DNA from: Vicia villosa
Taxonomy: Eukaryota > Streptophyta > Magnoliopsida > Fabales > Fabaceae
Direction of reading: 5' to 3'
DNA: 64,000 bases
NCBI RefSeq assembly: GCF_029867415.1
Contig: NC_081183.1
Span: forward strand, 10,774,904-10,838,903
The stretch's first letter is position 1. The number at the start of each line of letters is the position of its first letter. Made by a program: the position numbers and the translations under genes. Under the pieces are notes generated by a model. It saw only the letters and a list, made by a program, of their open reading frames with translations, was not told the origin of the DNA and did not search any database. This document shows, piece by piece, positions 9,936 to 22,154 of this stretch.

Positions 9936-12918
9936 ATGAGGTATGTCATGTATAACCCTTGTGTTTGTGTGCGTTAAAAGATTGCTTTGTCTTGTTGTGG
10001 GTTTTCTGAACATTTTTTAAATCTCTTGTGGTCCCAAACGAATATTGTGGTCCCTAATGCGATTTGTTTATGTTAAAATTCAGAAATATCCACCATTAGT
10101 GTCGTATTTCACCATGGGGACCAATTTGTGCACGAAAGGTTCATCTTCTACAAGGGTGGGGACGAAACTACTGTTCACGAACAAGACCTGGATACTTGGA
10201 GCTACTTTGAAGCTGTTAGTTTAGTTAAAGATTGGGGTATTGATGGTTTCAGACTGTGGAGGAAGATCCCCGGTGTTGATGATAGTTACTTCCACGTCAC
10301 TGATGATAAATAATCTATGGAAATTGCCACACATTGTATCGAAAATAATGTCGATGGTTATATATGGGTTGAACACAATGTTGTGGATACCGTAAGCAAG
10401 GTTTCTGTGCCAACTGTTTGTAACCTTATGCAAGAAAATGATGGCAGCAGCAGTGATGGCAGTGATGTTGAAGGCAAACTGTTTGACGATAGTGAAGAAG
10501 AAAGAACAACAATAGGAAACGAAGGTTACGAGGAAGAACAAGCAGCCCCTGAAGCTGATGCTGATTATGTTGAAGTGGAAGTTGACAGACCAACTGAGGG
10601 TACAAGGCTTGTGGTGAATGGCAATTCAGTTGGTTACAAGAGATGTGCTAGCAAGAAAAGAAAGATGCCTGAACACTCACCCAAAGTCAAAGTATTTGTT
10701 CCATCTAAACTGTTTGGTTCTACTTCAAGCAAGAACCCCACCAATATCCTAAGAGATGATGTTGATTATTGCAGTGAGGAATTGGACAGCTCTGATCCCG
10801 ATGATAGTGGTGATGAAAAGAATCCAAAATATGAAAAGTTTAGAAGTGAGTTAATGAATAAAGACTTCAAATTCAAGTTAGGAATGGAATTTAATTCTTT
10901 GGTGGAGTTCAAAGATGCTATTAGGGAATGGTCTGTTCTTAATGGAAGAGAGATAAGGTTTGTAAAAAATGAAAGCTATAGGGTTAGGGTGGAGTGTAAG
11001 GGCAAATGTGGTTTTTTGGCTTTGTGTAGTAAAGTTGGTGACAGACACACTTACCAACTAAAAACATGGGTGGGGTCACATAGTTGTGCTAGGGTTTTAA
11101 ATAACAAATCAGCCAACTCAAAGTGGGTATCCAAGCTAGTGGTGGAAAAAAGGAAGTCCATGGGAAAGGTAAAAGTGTCTGAAATAATGTCTGAAATGAG
11201 GATGAAATATGCTGTGGGTATCACTAAAGGCAAAGCATGGAAAGCACAATGCTTGGCTGAAGAAATAGTTGAAGGAGATGCAACTAGGCAATACACTATG
11301 TTATGGAGGTATGCAGCAGAGCTAAAAAAACATTGTCCTGGGAATAATATCAAGATTGATGTGGAGAGGCCTCTGCCTACTATTCAACCAAGATTTGCTA
11401 AGTTTTACTTTTGCTTTGATGGATGCAAGAAGGGATTTATTAATGGTTGTAGGCCTTTCATTGGTGTGGCTGGATGCCATCTTAAATCAAAGTATGGAGG
11501 TCAACTCTTAGTAGCTGTGGCTAGGGATCCAAATGACCAATATTATCCATTGGCTTTTGGAGTTGTGGAGACTGAATCAAAAGAAAGCTGGAGGTGGTTT
11601 TTGCAATTACTTATGGAAGATGTTGGTGTAGAGAGGAAATATGTGTTTATATCAGATCAACAAAAGGTTTGCTCTTTTATACAACTTTATATTCTTCCTT
11701 GTTGTATTTTGTTCTTTCTTTTCCTGACTATTCCACTACTTACAGGGACTGGTAGCAGTGTTTGAGGAAATGTTTGAGCAGATTGAGCATAGAATTTGTC
11801 TTAGACATCTCTATGCAAATTTTAAGAAAAAGTTTGGTGGTGGTGAAGCAATTAGGGATCTCTTAATGGGAGCTGCTAAAGCAACATATTTTCAAGCTTG
11901 GGAGAAAAGGATGAATGAGTTGAAGGCCCTTGACAAGAAGGCATGGGAATGGCTTATGGGTGTTCCAACAAGATTGTGGTGTAAGCATTCTTTTTCTTTT
12001 TATCCAAAGTGTGATGTATTGATGAACAATTTAAGTGAGTCATTTAATAGTACAATCTTGCAAGTTAGGGACAAACCTATCCTCACAATGTGTGAGTGGA
12101 TTAGAAACTACTTGATGAATAGGATTGTTAATAATTTAGAAAAATTAAGCAAGTGGCAACACAATATTATGCCAATGCCTAGGAAGAGACTAGACAAGGA
12201 AGTCTCAATGAGTGGTCAATGGCTTCCTACTTGGAGTATGGGTGACATCTGGCAGGTGCATCACCCATTTAATGGCCAACAATTTATAGTTGATCTTGGG
12301 AAAAAAATATGTTCATGTTGTTTTTGGGAACTAGTGGGTATACCATGTATACATGCTGTGTCTGCCATGAGTTATCAAAGTTTGAATCCAGAGTCATATG
12401 TAGACAAGTGCTATACTAGAGAGGCATATCAAAAGTGTTATGAACATAATGTGAGCCCCATCAATGGGATGGAAATGTGGCCATCAATAGATGTGGAAGA
12501 TATGTTGCCACCTATGTTTAAGAAAGGACCTGGTAGGCCAAAGAAGTTAAGGTATAGGGAACAAGATGAGTCAGGGTCAAGAATGAGAAGGCCTGACATT
12601 TCATATAGATGCACCAAGTGTGATCAGTTTGGGCATAACTCAAGGAAATGCAAAAGCAAGGAACAAAACCCTAATGCACTAAAGAGAAAGGTAAAACACT
12701 ATATACCTCTATTCAATTTATTAACTTGTTGTAAACACTAGGTTGCTTATAATCAATTGCATGATTTTCAAAGGAAGGCACCAAGAACCAAAGCTGGACC
12801 TGCTGGAAATAACAGAGCTGAACCTGCACCTACTGGAAATGATGAAGCTGCACCTACTGAAAATTATGATGATCCTGAAATAGATGCTGTTATTGAAGCT
12901 ATGTTGAACCAAGAATAA
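9936..12918 (+). pseudogene. MURA-type MULE transposase with N-terminal PB1-like domain
   Basis: The proposed gene has a 5-nt coding start exon (ATGAG at 9936-9940 before GTATGT), then exons to 11666, 11746-12690 and 12742-12918. The introns are 11667-11745 (GT..AG) and a short 51-bp one at 12691-12741. The first acceptor is uncertain (10083 or 10099). The order is a PB1-like domain (FHHGDQF, WSYFEAV, YIWVEHNV), an acidic linker, the MULE DDE domain (11380-11960), a SWIM finger (CSCC...GIPCIHA, 12310-12361) and a CCHC knuckle (CTKCDQFGHNSRKC, 12610-12651). Defects: TAA at 10311-10313 inside the PB1-like domain; the first catalytic Asp of the family motif GVDGCHL is Ala (GVAGCHL, codon 11469-11471); and TAA at 12916-12918 before a further open tail to 13134. 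It would cut and paste the element. This copy is very probably inactive. Confidence 0.9.
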
Positions 12919-13134
12919 TTGTCACAAGTCTGCAATCCCACACCAGATTCTGAACAAACTGCACCAATGAACCAAACTGCACCGGATTCTGAACAAACTG
13001 CACCAAGGAACCAAACTGCACCAGATTATGAACAAATTGCACCAAGGAAACAAACTGCACTTGATTCTGAACAAACAACACCAAGGAAAGGAAAATTGAA
13101 AACATGGGAAGAAATTGAAAGAAATCTATCCTAG
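12919..13134 (+). pseudogene. Readable tail after the transposase stop, with a 39-bp tandem repeat
   Basis: The frame of exon 3 stays open after the TAA at 12916-12918 and encodes imperfect repeats of NQTAPDSEQTAPR, about 39 bp per unit and roughly three copies at 12961-13080. It ends KTWEEIERNLS before a stop. The continued frame suggests that the ancestral transposase was longer and that the TAA is secondary, but there is no homologue here to confirm this. Confidence 0.5.
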
Positions 13135-13868
13135 TGATCATGTTATTGTTTATGCCTCTTTTTGTAATGAATATGTTATTAGGGAATTGTCAATTTATGC
13201 CTCTTTTTGGAATTAGTGGCTGATTTGTTTATGCCTCTTTTTGTAGTGCACTTGTTATGGTCTGTTTTAGATATTTTGTAAGGCATATTTTGGATCATCA
13301 TTTTGTAGTGCTATGACCCAAGGCATATTTTGTAAGGCATATTCTGTAATGCAACTGTGATCATTTTGTATGCAATCAGCAATTTTTGATATATAAACTG
13401 ATATGGCAATTCTGTTTTGTCAAATGAGCTATTTGTTTTGTCTGCATTATGTATATAAACTGATATGGCAATCTGGTGGTAAATACACATTAAATTGAGC
13501 TATCTGTTTTGGCATATAAATTGAGCTATCTGTTATGCCAATATGTACATCATTTTGATCAGTCTGTTATGGCATATAAACTGATTCAAACAACACATTA
13601 AATGGAACCATATTGATTCACATTAAAGCACAACAATCTGGTGGTAAAAAGAGCCAACAGAGTTGTTTGTTATATCAAGAAGAATCATAATAAAAGAGCC
13701 AACACATTAAATTGAACCATATTGAATCACATTAAATTACAACATTCATAATAAACCTTGATTCAAGAAGAATCTGAAATGTACATAAAGATATGGATTG
13801 GCATATAATTGAGCAACATTGATTCACATTAAACCTTTGAGTTACACAACATTCATACATCATGTTTC
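13135..13868. other. Gap between the two convergent MULE genes
   Basis: Non-coding. It contains repeated short units, TTTATGCCTCTTTTTG near 13150, 13195 and 13230, and several copies of ATAAACTGATATGGCAAT. It probably holds the 3' ends and terminators of both genes. Confidence 0.6.
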
Positions 13869-14335
13869 TTACATTCTTCCTAAGCCTATAACATAAAACA
13901 ACCAGTAACAAACAACTACTGCTATCACAAATTTCACTACTTTCATAGTGTTGTCAATAGTAATCTTCATGTCTTCCATCTCCTTTGTGAGAACCTTAAT
14001 CTAGTCAGCAACAATCTCGCACTTACAGAACATACGATCTTGCTTTGAAACATCCACTCCAAAATACTCATCATCCCATAAAAATAGCTCACAATCCTCC
14101 TCTTTCTGCAAACACATAATACAATTATACTGCAAATAGCTGGAAATCGGTATAACTAAAAGAAATAAAAAAATGGAAAGCTAACGAATCTAACCCCCCA
14201 GTGCTTGCACTTCTAGTATTTTCTCCCTGGATTTGCTCTGGATTTGGAAATAAACATTTTCATAGGGAGATCGTGTCCACATTTGGGTCTTGGTCTTCCA
14301 TTATAGAGGATGCTTGTGTTTGAGCTTTCTTCCAT
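13869..14335 (-). pseudogene. GRF-type zinc-finger transmembrane protein, second gene of the MULE
   Basis: On the minus strand, exon 1 is 14335-14195 and exon 2 is 14105-13869, joined across a GT..AG intron (14194-14106) in phase 0, giving 126 codons. Exon 1 encodes CGHDLPMKMFISKSRANPGR and then KCKHWG; exon 2 begins KEEDCELFLWDDE. This matches the GRF zinc-finger pattern (CxCG, NPGR, C, CxxFxW). A coiled region follows (TKEMEDMKITIDNTMKVV), then a C-terminal hydrophobic helix (FVIAVVVCYWLFYVIG). TAG codons interrupt positions where Trp is expected, in KY-KCK and VAD-IKVL, and the first Cys of CxCG is Pro. The gene starts close to the right TIR and runs toward the transposase. The role is unknown. 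GRF fingers bind single-stranded nucleic acid in other proteins; applying that here is inference. Confidence 0.78.
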
Positions 14336-14504
14336 GAAGATGAAGAAGAGAACACAACGCCGGTTATACGGCAATGTCGAACGGAGGTTTTGCGTGTAAA
14401 AATAAGATGAGTTTGTCGATGTAGAAGAAGAAGAAGAAGATATGTTTCTCGGTTGTTGTTCACGAACGAAGAAGAAGATGAGTTTATTTAACCTAATTTG
14501 ATTT

Positions 14505-14780
14505 AGGGTTTTCAGTTTAGGATTAGGGATAGTAAACTCAGATCAAGGTTTTTACTGTGACATTAAGTGGAATAACTGTGCCAAGTCAACATCTTATCCA
14601 TGTGTGATGATAAAAATCTTAAAAAAATATTAAAATAATAAAGATTCTGGTGATTGGTTGGGTGGAGGGACCAATATGTATGGATCTGAAAATGTTAGGG
14701 ATGGAATCTAAACTTTTTTTTTACGGGGGTTTTTTTTCAAACCTCGCTAATATGGCAGGGGGTAAAATAGCTATTGTCCC
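14505..14780 (-). repeat. MULE right terminal inverted repeat
   Basis: Inverted copy of 9554-9827, ending GGTAAAATAGCTATTGTCCC at 14780 and followed by the TAAAAAATA duplication. It lies about 170 bp upstream of the GRF gene start and so probably carries its promoter. Confidence 0.93.
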
Positions 14781-15149
14781 TAAAAAATAAAAACAAAAGG
14801 TGAGTTTCTCTCAAAATGAAAGTTTTTGATCTAATAATCTTTTTTTTTCAAAAATATTTTAAATTCAAATTCTGTTGGTGTAAATAATTTTTTTTATTTG
14901 GTCAGTGTTTCATGGTGGAACGAGAAAAATAAGGTGTTGGAAGGATGAATCAGTGTGGCTTTCAAATACGACAAAATATAGATGATTTGTAAAGTTAGCA
15001 ATCCAAAATCCAAATTAATGAAGTTAGAGAGATGTAGTTTGATAGTGAGTAAGATAATGCCTCTAAATGGCGTGTGGCAGAGCTTATATTATAATTGGTG
15101 GTTAAAATCGTTTTTTTTTCTAATCTGATGTGTAATGCAGGGAGTCGTC

Positions 15150-17770
15150 CTGTTATATCTAACGATGGACAATGTATTAATATGTAAGATCAGGTATTCT
15201 TCCTTTTGGTGAGGTCCTACATGTTCCTTTGTTTGATGTGCCAGGTCTTACAATTGAGCCTTCTTTGTTGGACCTTTGGTCGACTCGGAACAGTTGTCCC
15301 CCAATTCCTTGCTGCTACTTGGTGAAGAGGGGACTGTTTCGCTTGGGCCGCTTTTAATTACCATTTTAGACTTTCATGTAAGATTTTGGCTTGTGTAAGT
15401 CAAAAATATTGGTAGGTTGGATCAGGTGTCCTTGGGAATATGTGTATTGAATTTTTTCTTGTAACCGAAACATTTCGTAGAGCGAACTCAACACATGGCC
15501 CTGTCTGACGAAAAAAGATACCCGAGTGCTTGAGTACCTAAATAAATCGACATGTAGCCCTAGGTCTGACAATTTTTTTACCCTTTTTGTCACTCGAAGT
15601 GGAGACTTTTGGTTATGGCATAGACGTTTGGGTCATGTTCGTTTTGATTTAATTAATAAGATAACATCCAAGAATCAACCAATAAGTCTACCTAAAATAA
15701 AATTTTCAAAACAAAAGCTATATGATGCATGTCAGATGAGAAAGCAAACAAGAGTGTCTTTTAAATCAAAAAATTGTGTTACCACAACTAAACCTCTCGA
15801 GCTTCTCCATCAAGAGATTTTTGTCCCCTTAACGACTAAAATTATATGAGGAAATTACTATGTCTACATGATGGTATATGATTTACCTAGATTCATATGA
15901 ACTCTATTCTTAACCAACAAGGATTTTTTAAAAAACATTTTGTTAGATTTACCAAGTTTGTCCAAAACCAACTCAATTTGAAAATAATCACTCTATGAAG
16001 TGATCATTATTGTGAATTTAATAATCATCATTTTGAATAATTTTACGACGAAGAAGGTGTAGCCCACATATTCTTATGTCCACACACTCCACAACAAAAT
16101 GTTGTTGTTGAGTGTAAAAATCATGTTTAAGAAGAACTATGATAAGTGAGACGGGTCTACCTAAATACTTTGGGTTGGATGCGGTTAACACTCTATGCCA
16201 CGTCTTAAATAGGGTGGTCATCAATAGAAGACCACGTGTGATTTACTTAAACGAAAAAAGCCAAATATTTCTTACTTTTGAGTTTTCGGCTGCAAATATT
16301 TAATTTTAAATAATGGTAAGGACAAGTTAAGTAAGTTTGGCACTAAAGCCAGTGAAGGTATATTTCTCGGGTATTCTTCGTCTATAAAATCTTATAGAGT
16401 TATTAACAAAAAAAACATATATTGTTGAAGAATTAGTTCATGTAGAACTTGATGAATACAAACCCCATAAGAGGGTGAAGTATACTTCTTTTGATTTTGA
16501 TGTTTAAGGAATAATCACAGATGACTTAGTGAAAGATAACAATCTAAAAGTGGATCCTTCTAAAAGTTAGGATATTAAAGAAGATAAACAGTAAAGTGAA
16601 CAAGAGCATGAAAAACAAGCTATCTTAAGAAAGTTTTATAAATACAAGATTGTTGCAAAAAACATATGATAGACAACATTCTAGGAGACATCAAACAGGG
16701 TGTAAGAACACATTCCCAAGTTAACAATTTTGTAATTATTCCACATTTATTTCACATATTGGACAAAAAATATATGACTGATTCCTGAACCGATGAAGAA
16801 TGACTCATTTATATACAATAAAATATCAACCAATTTAAAATAAACAATGCATGATATTTGGTCCTACGTCTTCAAAATAAAATAATCATAGACACCAAAT
16901 GGAATTTTTCAGAACTAACTTGATGAACATGATATAATTACAAGAAATAAAGAAAGGTTTGGTAAAATGATACAATCAAACAGAAGGGATTAATTATGAG
17001 AAAACATATGCTCCCATAATCCAGTTCGAAATGATTCGACTCCTTTTGAAACTCGCATGATGCTTCAATTTTAAATTATATCTAATGGATGTTAAGTTGA
17101 CATTCCTTACAAATTTAATAAACAAAGTGGTATATATTTCTCAACCTCCTAGCTTTGAGGAACATGAAAATCCTGACCATTTTTTCACTAAAAAGAGCTA
17201 TTTATGGTCTCAAACATGCTCATAGATATTGGTCTGAGCACCTTAATTTATTTTTATTGAGGAAAGAATTTAATCCTAGAACCTTAGATACGACACTGTT
17301 TATAAAAAGTCAAGGAAAGTGTATTCTTTTAGTTGAAATTTATGTAGACTATATTATTTTTAGTTCTTCTAATGAGCCCTTGTGTAGAGAATTTTCTAGC
17401 ATCTTGCAAGATGAATTTGAAATGTTCCTAATGGAAAAATCAATTATATATTGGGCTTATAGATCAAACAAGATAATAAAGGCACATTTACTAGTCAAAC
17501 AAAATATTGCTTGAAGCTGCTCAAAATGTATGACATGAAATATTCAAAATTTATCTCTACCCTAATGGCTTGAACCTGCTATTTGATAAGGATTGGAGAT
17601 CAAGATCATCAAGTGCAGAGGTATCGTATGATCTTTTCCGTATTTAACTGCAAGTCGTCTTGATATAATGTTTATGGTATGTATGTGCGCTCGTTTGTAT
17701 ATGCCCTCACTTGTAGCTGCTACATGTCTGTTTATGTTGCATTTAAAATCTCTTAAAGTGCATTTTTGTA
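15150..17770 (+). pseudogene. Ty1-copia pol remnant, SIRE/Maximus type
   Basis: In shifting plus-strand frames I can follow the GAG-pre-integrase motif (FWLWHRRLGHVRFDLINKI, 15600-15660), the integrase core (SDHYCEFNNHHFE, then CPHTPQQNVVVECKN, 15990-16125), and the RT start (QGVRTHSQVNNF, 16690-16730). RT continues with LKRAIYGLK and a damaged active site, YVDYIIFSSSN, in place of YVDDIIFGSTN (17155-17514). The end of pol follows (LDIMFMVCMCAR, 17655-17690). Many stops and frameshifts make it non-functional. Motif style fits the SIRE/Maximus lineage abundant in legumes. Confidence 0.85.
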
Positions 17771-19640
17771 TTTAAGCATGCACCGTATTAATTTTGTCTC
17801 CGTGCATTATTTATTTTCATTCTTCCATTTTATCGCATTCATGTCGCTTTGTGCACATCTTATATTTTTCATTTTTAAGTGTTTGTCGTTTCATCGTTCT
17901 ATTCATCTACATATTTTATGTAATTGCTTTTGTAGTTATTTTGGATTATTTTCTTCTTTGAAGACTTGTTGTGTTTATTTTTCTATACTAATTAACCATT
18001 TACAAGTTTTTAAACTCTTCACTACATATATCTTTCTTATTTTCTCAAAAGGGGGAGTTGTAACGAGTCTATGGTGTCTTTTTTTGTCCTTATGTTTATT
18101 ATTTTAGTAATTGAGTTTCTCACAATAAGCACTCTTGTACATCTCACAAAAATGGTTATTTTTCAAGCTTAATACATTTTTAGGGCATAAAATAGGCCTT
18201 TGACCAAAATTCAACACAAGTTGATTCGAATTATGAAAATCTTGATTAGTATCAAGAATGTCTAGAAAACATGATTCAGTTCATGGAGAGATTTAATCCT
18301 CATTATGAAGGTTTTCATTTCTTAGAACTTAGTTAGGGAAACATGACTCGAACCATGAGAATTCTTGATCCGAATCATGAGCAAGATTGAGAAACTAGAA
18401 TTTTGTTTCAGTAAACATGATTTTAATCACAAGTTGGTATGATTCGAATCATGAGCAAACCTTTTGCTTTTTTGAATCAATCTTGGAAACGTGATTCAAA
18501 CCATGATTAAGTGTGATTCAAATCACATTACTCAAATCAGGATTTGAGCCATGCAATTAAATTTTGACTTTTTTATTTACTTGATTCTCTTCATTCTCTC
18601 ACTAGATTCATTTCAATCATAAGTCTTTGACTCGAATCAAATGGTCATTTTCACTATTTTTTGTGCCCACTATCTGGCACATTTATAAATTATTTCTCTC
18701 TCTATTTTTCATAACACCCATGAAATTAATCATTCATTCACACATTCATTTATCAAAATTGAAACTTTGTTTTATGTATGATTTTCTGAAACTTCATCTT
18801 TTACCTAAAACCCAACACCATTGTTGATTATGAGTGTTAGCTCAAATCTAAAAGAGATTGTGAGTTCTTGTTGTGAGGTAATTCATTAGAGATACTAATA
18901 GCTTTGGTGAATGCTTTCAAGATGGAAAATCAACTTGTGGATTTCTTCGAGATAATATTATTGAAGAAAAAAAAGAAATCTTCTCCAAAGGGAATTTGGA
19001 GTTTCTAGTATCTATCATAAGGTTGAAGACTCAGACAAGGTAAAGCCAGGTAGAATCAAGTGAAGATTGTATTGAAACGGGAGTTTGAAATGCTTGTGAT
19101 TTGTAGAGGTGATTAGTTTAAGATTGTGGATCTTGAAGTATTTAGAAGTCATGTGAGTTGTGTGTAGTTGAAGAAAAATCAAAAATGACTTTGTGTAGCT
19201 TAATAGTCATTTCTATGTGTTTTAATATTTTGTTTTGATTATCATATATACTGAAGGACCTTTAAATTTAACACTGAAAGATTATAACAATTTTTTTATG
19301 ATTTACCATCAGAGTTTAAATCAGATGCAAGCGAGGACAACACACTGAATCAACAGAAATTTTGACGTACAATCTCTCTTTTTCTAACTCTTTTTCATTA
19401 TTTTTTTGTTTAAATATTGCATAGTAGTTTTAGTTTTTTTAGTTTGCATGTTGTCATGTTTATTTCTTTCTATAAGATTGTTTAAATGTAAGTCTACTTA
19501 ATTCTAGTCTTGTAAATTTGTTTTTCTATTGATTATTTTTAAAAAGTGTAACTTTAATGTTTTTCACAGTGTATTCATCTGATTTACAAATAATTGACTT
19601 TCTAAGTTATTCTTCTAAGACATATTTCATCTCTAAGGCT
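17771..19640. other. Probable 3' and LTR region of the copia element, with GATTCGAATCATG repeats
   Basis: No coding sequence is supported. A purine run AAAAGGGGGAG near 18049-18059 looks like a polypurine tract. Between about 18210 and 18640 the motif GATTCGAATCATG or variants (ATGATTCAAATCAC) recurs many times. No LTR pair could be delimited. Confidence 0.45.
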
Positions 19641-21368
19641 CATCGATACCCCCTTTAAATAAAACCATATTTCCCCACCAATACATGTTCTCAAACAAAA
19701 AAAGTCTCTCATTCAAGTAAGCCTCCATACCCATATGTCATATCTTGTGTTTTTTTTCTTGTGTTTTTTTTGGTTTGCTTATTTTACATGATTCCTAGAT
19801 ATGAGATAATTCACTAAAAAAATATACAATAATTCGATATCTATATGATGAAACTCAACCAAAAGGGGTATATCCTAACTCTTCAAAAAGTGTCACAAAA
19901 TATTGTCAAACTACCAAAACAAGCATACTCAATAGTTCATGTGTAGCATGATCTAATGAGTGGGAAATTAATCATTACAAACGAAGTGCACCTTATTGTA
20001 TTATATTAAAGAAAAAATATAAGCAAAAGAAAAAGAAAAGATGCCGATTGGAAGATATGAATCTCCTTTAGTGGGAGAGGGAGATCGGGAGAGGATCCAC
20101 TGACTTTGTGGAGGGAACTGCACCCTGACTTCCTCTCTATATCTCTCTAACAACCCACTCTCTCACCTCTCTTTTCCCTCCATTTTTTCTCTGTTTTTCA
20201 ATTCTCTCTCCACAAAAAATGCCTAAAGTTAGACAAAGTTAGGGAGGAGAAAGTTAGAGAATCTGAATCCGAGGGAGATCTTGTTTTTTTGGCCTAATGT
20301 ACTTAATTATCATTATTATACTAGTCTACTATAAGCTATCTATATAAGTGATTAAGTAATAGAGTACAAATAATTAAGAGATTACACATAATTTATTAGT
20401 TTAGGAGAAAGTATGATTGCAAAGGATATGGTCTTAAGTAAGTTGCATGTGTTTGAGAATCCTAATCTCATCATGTTGTATACTAAATCCAACTTTAGTA
20501 GCTTTGCTTTTTGTATTATTTTAGTATTATTCTAAGAACATCATGAACAAGGTATTAATAATTTATCCTCTCTTTCATACGTATATAACACTACACTTTT
20601 AAAGGTATATATTGATAATTTATTCCATAAAAATAAGGTATTAATAATTTCAGAAGAGAGTGAGATGGGGTCATGAACATAAAAGCTTCATTAATTTATT
20701 ATTCTGACAAACCTTAGATGTATATATGAAATAATTTAAAGCTGTAATAAAGCTAAGGACTAATTTATGTGACAAACTTAATTAAATTAAATGACCCACC
20801 AAGCTTGCTTTTTGTTTGAATTTGAATTATATATTCCATGGCCTTTCTTGTCAAAGCATTCAATTTTTGTTATTTATAAATATGAAAGAAGAAACAAAAA
20901 TGGATTAAGATAATAAATTGACCTTAGAAAGTAGTTTTATGCTTTGGAGTGACCATTAATATATCAAGGTGAGGAAACTTAGATATGAAATTATTTTAGT
21001 GCATTGATTAAAATTTCAATTTATTGAAGAAGTTTAATTATTAGATTTAAGGACCCACCTATCTTGTTTTGTGTTTGAGATGAATTAAATATCTTCACAC
21101 TCTTCTTTACAACTATTATTCATTTTTCAATTGCGAAGAAAAGGAAAGGCAAGTGAAAAATACGGACAATTAATTGATACCAGAAGTGGTTTTATGCTTT
21201 GCAGTGAGCATTTAATTATTGTGTACAATACTTTGTGAATGATTTGTAATTTGTTTACTCTAGGGTTTGTTAGAGTCAATGGAAGTGTTTAAACTTGAAC
21301 GAGAATAACTTTGTTTGGAACTTAAAAGGTTGGCCCATAGCACATTTTATCCCGGGATAATATGAGAA
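19641..21368. other. AT-rich stretch without a recognisable gene
   Basis: The only structure noticed is an imperfect direct repeat: 20800-20990 resembles 21050-21220 (GACCCACC, TTTTATGCTTTG-AGTGA and similar). A pyrimidine-rich segment lies at 20120-20215. Nothing coding. Confidence 0.5.
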
Positions 21369-21377
21369 GAGATTGGA

Positions 21378-21779
21378 GGGTTAGGTTGATGTGCATAAGG
21401 TATATCCTTATGGACGGTGCATAAGTCTTATACGAGTAATATTTAAATTGTTCCGAGTAACATTTTAGTTAGAAAAGAGTAATAATATCATAATTCATGA
21501 ATAATATATGCATTATTTGTACACATCTATTAATTATAAGTAATTATTAATTATGAGTAATGAGTACACTATTTTGAGTAGTATTTACATCATTCTAAGT
21601 AATATCAAATTTTAACTATTTTGAGTAATATATTCATTGTTCTGAGTAATATTTATACTATATTGAGTAATCTATATATTATTTTGAGTAATAAATTTAA
21701 TACTTTGAGTAATATAAACAATATTTGAATATTTATGCACCGTGCATAAGGATATACCTTGTGCACATCAACACATCCC
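21378..21779. mobile_element. 402-bp Mutator-type MITE, copy A
   Basis: It starts GGGTTAGGTTGATGTGC and ends GCACATCAACACATCCC, with the perfect 9-bp duplication GAGATTGGA at 21369-21377 and 21780-21788. Each end carries its own hairpin (GTGCATAAGG / CCTTAT-CAC). The interior is built from GAGTAATAT-type repeats. No coding. Confidence 0.9.
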
Positions 21780-21788
21780 GAGATTGGA

Positions 21789-22145
21789 TATGCAAAAACG
21801 ACATCACACAACAAGCACATGAGATCCCTCGATCCAACCTAATGTGCCTTGAACATGATCACCCGATTCAATTTGGTGCGCTTCAACCCCGAGCATATAA
21901 ATATGTGTCAAGACACATAGGAGAAAAATAACTGCAAGATTCATCCTTCTAAGAATTTTGGGACCCATTCCTTTAGCAACAACTTCGTTTAAAGGGAAGG
22001 ACTGATTCCTTTTACCTCCACGATTTTGGCCGAGCGGTTAGGTTTGTTTATCGGTTCTTTTGCAACAACTTGTATAAAGGGTTAAGTCTATAAAGGCCTC
22101 AACTCCCTGGTTGAGAAAAGGCGCCACTTTTTACATAGTCATAAC
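21789..22145. other. Sequence between the two MITE copies
   Basis: Of unknown class. It contains TGGCCGAGCGG near 22028, which matches a tRNA A-box, but no B-box follows at the right distance. It may be retrotransposon-derived. Confidence 0.4.
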
Positions 22146-22154
22146 CAAAAAAAC

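Larger units (their letters stand above)
9554..14780 (+). mobile_element. Two-gene Mutator-like element (MULE) with intact ends
   Basis: TIRs of about 275 bp begin GGGATAATAGCTATTTTACC (left) and GGGACAATAGCTATTTTACC (right, reverse complement). The 9-bp duplication TAAAAAATA is perfect at 9545-9553 and 14781-14789. Inside are a plus-strand MURA-type transposase (9936-12918) and a convergent minus-strand GRF zinc-finger gene (14335-13869). Long similar TIRs and an unmutated duplication suggest a fairly recent insertion. Both genes nevertheless carry stop codons in this copy. Convergent genes read inward from the TIRs parallel the layout of maize MuDR. Confidence 0.95.

Noticed and set aside
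10221..10541. Minus-strand ORF of 106 codons
   Set aside because: Antisense shadow of the MULE transposase exon.
22021..22100. tRNA gene or SINE, from TGGCCGAGCGG
   Set aside because: Only an A-box-like motif. No acceptor stem, anticodon arm or B-box follows.
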